In this document: piece after piece, positions 19,342 through 24,504 of the stretch | How positions within the stretch are numbered: the first letter of the stretch is position 1 | Layout: each line of letters starts with the position of its first letter | NCBI GenBank assembly: GCA_001969505.1 | Contig: LSSK01001744.1 | Coordinates: forward strand, 1 to 24,504 | Reading direction: 5' to 3' | From: Zancudomyces culisetae | Taxonomy: Eukaryota > Kickxellomycota > Harpellomycetes > Harpellales > Legeriomycetaceae | DNA length: 24,504 nt | Translations under genes and position numbers: made by a program | Notes under the pieces: generated by a model | Told to the model about the DNA's origin: nothing | Databases searched by the model: none | Seen by the model: only the letters and a program-made list of their open reading frames with translations

Positions 19342-21617
19342 TCTTTTTAAAAAAAATTTATGTAAAGTATTATAATTGATTCTTCCAGATGGTTAAGGTA
19401 ATGGAGCCTGTCACCATTAGTCTTGAAGTAATGGTTAGTCAAAAAAAAATACAATACACGCTTCCTGATTGTAAGCTGTTAGGTTATATATTTTGGGTTT
19501 AATCTATGCTTATACTTTATTTTTAGACGAAGAGTACAACTCTCTCATATTTATATTATATTTAGTTTACAGGCAACTGTAGAAAATATAATATCCATTA
19601 ATATTCATTAATCCTGAAGTAGTTAGGTACAGTCTGGATTCACTTTTTTGAAACACCTACTATTATTAGTAAGTCTTCTGTGTCAGGATTCTACCGGTTT
19701 TTGACTGACACAGATTCGGAATTTCATATCAGCTTAAACTTTTTTGCGCAAGACATGGTAAACGACCAACTAAATGGTTATGGTAAGGCCACCAGAAACC
19801 TCCAATGTGTAAATTTTGCTCTGATCTTTTATTGTATTTTTATTATTTTTCACCATTCTTTTAGATAATTGTACCAGGTATAGAAATGCTATACCATTTT
19901 GTAGCAATTTGATTTAGATGAAATTTTTGTTGTTATTGTTCTCATGTAAAGGATGAGAGTTTCACTCAAATTCCAAGTTTATGGGTGTGTTTAAACTTTT
20001 TTCATATCAATGCTAGTTTACTGAGACGCAAGTAGGTATTGACGATTGTTTTAATTACTGGTTTCCTTTTTCAGTTTGATAGCAATCCCGCAAAAAAAAA
20101 AGAGTAAAAGTTTAAATTCCTAAACTGACCATCAGTTTTAAAATGCTTCCCCACGTGTTGTTAAAACTTTAAAAAAAATTATTGGTAATCGAGCACTCCT
20201 TTCCCCATAATTTGGAAATGTAGGTAAAGTGGTGGAAAGTTCACTCAGGAGTAAGAGGAGGTATTGTAACTGTTGTCTAGCGTAAGTGAATATTTTCCAG
20301 TAGTTTCAACTCTTCACTACATACTTCAACCTTTTTCTTTATCACCGTATACTATAGTATAATATAGTAGAGTCTTTTACTGTATTGTATTCAAAATCAT
20401 CACTTTTTTTTTACCGATTTTTATCTTTATTGGACGCTTCTCCATAAGAGAGAAAATTACACTCATCTTTTGGAGCGAAAAAGATGGATACTCTACAGTA
20501 GACGCTTGAGAAGGGTGGCACTATGATACTCGTTTGTGCCTTTTTATTGATTTAGTAACCATCCAATTATACTTGGCAAAAATATTATAGTTGTGAGAAT
20601 GGAATTGTGTTTCTAAATAACAAGAAAATGTTAAAATTCTTCATTGATAATGTTTTTCAAACTAAATAAAAAATGAATTATTTGTCTATTAAGCTACAAG
20701 TACTCAAAAGTTAAAAATATATCGAACGAATGTTCCACATGTACCTCAGTTATCATGAAGTACATGAAAACTATTCACTTTAATAAACACCTACAAAGAA
20801 AAAAAATGGTACAACCATATCGAAATCATTGTATTTAAGACCCAGTAAAGTAATAATTTGAAATGGTAGGATATTGTTGGATATATGATGGTTTGATGTG
20901 CGAGAAAAGCGCTGGTTTAAAGTTCTAAATACGCTATGTTTCATTTTTTTGTTATACGCAGCTATCAGTGCTTTTCCCTTAAAAGCTTCTATTTGCATAG
21001 TTGTTTATTTTAGCCTTTGTTCAATACACAAAAAAAAATTCTGATAAGTGACCGCCAGAGTTTACAACTCTGATCACTCAATATCCCTATTTAGTGATTA
21101 CACAAATTGCTTTTTTTTTATAGTTTTGCAGTGTTTCCAAAGGAAAATGAAGAGATTTACATATGTTGTATTTTTTCAGTGTAATAAACGCGTATACAAA
21201 AGGATAGCTTTTGTAGCTATAATTACGTGTGGTTTAAAACCGAGGACGTGGGAACATAACACATACAACTGGTTTTATAGCGACTTTTTACTATTTTGAT
21301 TTTTTCCCATGTTATTTGTAAATTTATTCGATTTTTCATGTTTTTAGTTAACTGATGAAGTAATGGTGTGAGTTGCGCTAAAACAGCGACAAACGTATCT
21401 AATGTTGATAATTTCATTGTATAGAGTAAATGCAGAATAATTGCTCAAAAGCGTTCATTAAGGGTGTTTATGCTTTTTAGGTTAATAGTTTTCAGATAAT
21501 AAAGTCCAATGCATATCGCATCAGGTTGAAGATAGGGGGAATGCGTGAAAATCACACAAATAGCGACTAGTATGTTTATGAATTTTTACTACCGTACATA
21601 TGTATAAAACGTGTACA

Positions 21618-21656
21618 TGTGGTATGTATGTGTATGTATGTGTATGTGTATGTACA
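21618..21656. repeat. GTAT/GTGTAT microsatellite
   Basis: Tandem TGTATG/TGTGTATG units. It is a simple repeat in the long spacer. Confidence 0.75.
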
Positions 21657-21790
21657 CAGAAATAAAAATATGATATTATGGGATCAGCTTTAGCGGCTTG
21701 GTGGAAGCTATCATAGTTGTAAAATTACAAAATCTGTCAGTTAAAAAATATAAATCGAGATAACTGGTACTAAAAAGTTAATGCAACAAG

Positions 21791-21815
21791 AAAACCAAAA
21801 CCAAAACCAAAACCA
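21791..21815. repeat. (AAAACC)n hexamer tract followed by A/T-rich AAATA repeats
   Basis: Four AAAACC units followed by ATAAA units to about 21850. This strand-asymmetric purine-rich tract is intergenic. Confidence 0.75.
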
Positions 21816-23830
21816 AAAATATAAATAAAAATAAAAATAAAAGACAAATAAAAGATATCATAGCAAAGATTATAGAAAAAATTTAAAGAGAGACTAAAGA
21901 AAGCAAAAGAGAAAAAGAACAGGAACTTGACAGAGACCAACCTTGAGAGTCATCGGCACGGCTGTTTATGCAAGAGGTGTGTATTTGTTATTAGTAAATG
22001 GTAGAGAAGCTACGGGCTGCAGGCATTGTAGGCTCCCATTCAATTCAATTGCACCAAAGCATAATAAAACACTACCTTCACAAAATTGTGTATTTATGTT
22101 GTATGGTCATAGTTAAATTTGATTCGCTTTTAGTAAATCAAGTAAAAAAATGACGTTTTAGGTTGCACAAGTTGTTTTGGCTGTAATGTAACTAAATGTT
22201 TTAATATAAAAGTATTATAGCAGAATATAAATCAGAGCCAATATCAGTAAAAGATTATATATAGTTGATACAGAGGGTATAATTCGCAAGACATGTGAAA
22301 AAAAATAGACTATAAAGTGTGCTAGTACATTATTTATTGTAGTGGTTATATAATTGGGCACTAATAATGATTTTGAATCTAATAAGTAGGATTTCAAGCC
22401 CCATTATCTTCACAACCCAGTTAATATAACAATAGTTTTATGTAAAAAAAAATTGCAAGTGCACCATCTATGTCAGTAGTAAAACCCTCATTACCAAAGA
22501 ATGACCACCCTTTTTGTGTCTTGGGTAAGTATGAACATTAGCCACGAATTGCAGACTTAATTCCCGTATATCAAAATACCAACTAGTTTTCTGTGCGACT
22601 GTCGTATTCTACACATATATTCAAAGAAGTGTTATTGCATTAATAGTCAGCTCAGCAATTTTCCATAGCGTTTTTTGTGATATTTATATCAAGCTTTAAT
22701 AGTTGATGGGAAATTTTTATTTGGTTGAGACTGCACCTGAACGACGGGCTTGTTACAAAACCTCACTGGAACGGGCTGATTATGCTTTTCATTTCAAGCA
22801 CTGAGCAGCTTTCTTGAGACAATATCCTTCCGTAACCAGTGCTCTTGCGAATTTTGGTACTAAAGACATTCTCCAGAAATGACCATGACTACATTACAAC
22901 ATACCTTCAATTTTCGTTATTATAACCAACATTTGGGCCAGCAAAACCAAGGTTTATTTTGTACAATTTGTACACTTTATTAATTTCTAATCACATGCCT
23001 AGTTGAAACAATTTTTTTTAGGTATTTATTATTCTTGTACTTTAATCTTTCAATATAAATACGAGCTGAAACTGCATCTGCTTTATGGTTTCTAAATGCT
23101 GTATTTGATGGATTTTTGAATATACGAGATAGTTCTAAACAGTTTAAATCACGGCCTAAGTACCTAAATTAACACATTAATCAATGTGACCAATTTTTTA
23201 AAAAGAAGTGAAAAAAGTGAAAAATTTAAGAGGCAGGCTTTTAATTAAATTTGAATGTCAACTGAGGTCAGTTCTATTGAAATTTGCACTTAATCTAAGC
23301 TTATATTTTTTTTTTCACGTGTTTTCAATTCAAGGGGAATTTATTATAGGAGATTGAAAATCAACACATTTTTTCCGAATTTTAATCATTTGAATGTCGG
23401 AAACAACAGTTTGTTGTTAAAATAACTACAGCATTAGATTTGAAAATATTTGGGAGTTGGGACATGCACCAGTTTCATGCGATTCAGGTAAATGGTTGGC
23501 TAAATAATAATCTGTTTCATGTATTTTGCGCAATACATTTTTCAACATGAAAAATTACAAGAACTGGCAAAATGTTCAGGGCCAAGAGGAAGGCGGAGTA
23601 ATATTATGCATTCTTAAATATGGTAAATATCATAAAAATAATCAAGAGGGGAATACTTTACTTGTGGATTCACTAAAAGCAATTCAGTATAAAAGCGAAG
23701 CAAACGGCACGTCCATCAAATCGTTTATGCTTAAGTATTATTTTGTCAAACCAAGAAATAGGAATAACTCTGTAAGGATATTTGAAAGCAGCGAAAAGGC
23801 CTACTGCATGAGAGCCAATTGATAAAAACA

Positions 23831-24504
23831 ATGACGATACTAAGTAAACTAGCAGAGCCATCTCAGGTTGTTCAGCTTTTTAAAAAGCTAGACTACCAGC
23901 GATTACTGAAGCTCTTGCTTAATGGGAAGACACTGGTCGCAGCACTGAGCACCTATTTGGCGCTTAGAGTTGTTATAGCAACAGTGTTCGACCCATTAAA
24001 AAGAATTCCTGGTCCGTGGTGGGGTAGATTTACAAGTCTTCCATTTGATCTACAGGTTGTACGCGGAAACTGTTATACATACCTAGGAAGCCTCCACAAA
24101 AAGTATGGACCCACTATCAGAATAGGGCCGAAAACAGTCTCGATTACAACCATGTCTGATGCAAAAAAACTTTTGGCTACCTACAAATATCCAAAGTCAA
24201 AAGAATACGAGAGTCTAAATTTCATGGAACAAAGCATATTCACTACCAGTGATGAAGCGTATAACAGAATGAGAAGACGTCAGGTTGGACCAGTATTTAC
24301 ATTTACCAGCTTGGCAAATATGGAAGATCAAATTCTGAATGATGGGTATCTTGCTCTAGATAAAAAGCTAACACAGCTGATTGAGGCAGGAAATGGCAAA
24401 GCCAAGGTCAATTACTACAAATATTTCCAGAGCGTGACTACAGACGTAATCGGCCACATGATTTTTGGTAGAGAAATTGGCGCTGTGCCTTCAGGTGGAC
24501 ATCC
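23831..24504 (+). CDS. Cytochrome P450 monooxygenase, N-terminal part (3'-partial)
   Basis: The ATG at 23831 opens a frame that runs uninterrupted to the window edge (224 complete codons). Residues about 33-53 form a membrane anchor (KTLVAALSTYLALRVVIATV), followed by the proline hinge KRIPGPWWGRF typical of microsomal P450s. Then come LHKKYGPTIRIGP (beta-1 region), NRMRRRQVGPVF (helix C region, with arginines that contact the haem propionates in the family) and TTDVIGHMIFG (helix E region). The catalytic half (I-helix, EXXR, haem cysteine) is outside the window. This reads like P450s of filamentous ascomycetes; CYP51, CYP61, CYP56 and CYP52, the families usual in yeasts, do not fit the visible motifs as I remember them. 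Substrate is unknown. An intron downstream of the window is possible. Confidence 0.9.
   Translation, partial: MTILSKLAEPSQVVQLFKKLDYQRLLKLLLNGKTLVAALSTYLALRVVIATVFDPLKRIPGPWWGRFTSLPFDLQVVRGNCYTYLGSLHKKYGPTIRIGPKTVSITTMSDAKKLLATYKYPKSKEYESLNFMEQSIFTTSDEAYNRMRRRQVGPVFTFTSLANMEDQILNDGYLALDKKLTQLIEAGNGKAKVNYYKYFQSVTTDVIGHMIFGREIGAVPSGGH

Larger units (their letters stand above)
19342..23830. other. 4.5 kb spacer between GH17 and P450 genes, no convincing gene
   Basis: This long A/T-rich stretch between divergent genes has only short frames (60-98 codons), none with recognisable domains. Seen within it: an inverted repeat CCATTA/TAATGG at about 19414-19434; CACGTG E-boxes at about 20154 and 23319; a 14-bp TATACTATAGTATA palindrome at about 20347; an inverted repeat CAGAGTT-TAC-AACTCTG at 21056-21072; a GTAT-type microsatellite at about 21598-21656; and (AAAACC)4 at 21791-21815. 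A 98-codon frame (23526-23822, TTG start) ends 8 bp before the P450 ATG. No rRNA, LTR pair, transposase or tRNA was recognised by eye. Confidence 0.6.

Noticed and set aside
21598-21656. Possible telomeric repeat
   Set aside because: The GTAT/GTGTAT units are irregular and short, flanked by unique sequence and a gene further on. An internal microsatellite is the simpler reading.

Overview
The window reads as nuclear DNA of an ascomycete yeast (Saccharomycotina-like). It is AT-rich, its genes carry short GT-AG introns, and it encodes a verprolin, a GH17 cell-wall glucanase and a divergent pair of GlcNAc-catabolic genes. Gene density is low for a yeast: seven supported protein genes in 24.5 kb, separated by spacers of up to 4.5 kb that are rich in homopolymers and microsatellites. 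CTG codons fall on invariant leucines of the glucosamine-6-phosphate deaminase (L39, L61, L186), so CTG is most likely read as Leu. That argues against the CUG-Ser yeasts such as Candida and Debaryomyces.

Layout. (1) 1-6326, + strand: C-terminal part of a giant low-complexity two-component protein. It has a degenerate receiver-like segment split by inserts and one intact receiver domain; the frame is open to the left edge. (2) 6484-7793, - strand: verprolin/WIP-like actin regulator, two exons, convergent with (1). (3) 7794-10471: spacer with microsatellites and two weak protein-like islands. (4) 10472-11478, + strand: 1-acylglycerol-3-phosphate acyltransferase (SLC1 type). Its catalytic FPEGTR motif is reached only by splicing, probably through a 16-nt micro-exon. 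(5) 11897-13456, - strand: N-acetylglucosamine-6-phosphate deacetylase (DAC1/NAG2), three exons. (6) 13457-16715: a 3.26 kb divergent spacer with several inverted repeats. (7) 16716-17615, + strand: glucosamine-6-phosphate deaminase (NAG1). (8) 18109-19341, - strand: secreted GH17 beta-1,3-glucanase-like protein with a Ser/Thr-rich then Arg-rich tail. (9) 19342-23830: 4.5 kb without a convincing gene. (10) 23831 to the right edge, + strand: N-terminal third of a membrane-anchored cytochrome P450.

How they work together. DAC1 and NAG1 are consecutive enzymes: GlcNAc-6-P to GlcN-6-P plus acetate, then fructose-6-P plus ammonia. They keep the divergent arrangement known from yeast NAG clusters. 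The adjacent GH17 wall enzyme would fit a wall-remodelling or chitin-recycling neighbourhood, but that is only inference. Verprolin, the acyltransferase, the signalling protein and the P450 have no evident functional link to the NAG pair.

No wholly new system is evident. The points most worth checking are the SLC1 micro-exon, the insert-split receiver-like segment, the dyad symmetries between DAC1 and NAG1, the Arg-rich tail of the glucanase, and the filamentous-type P450.
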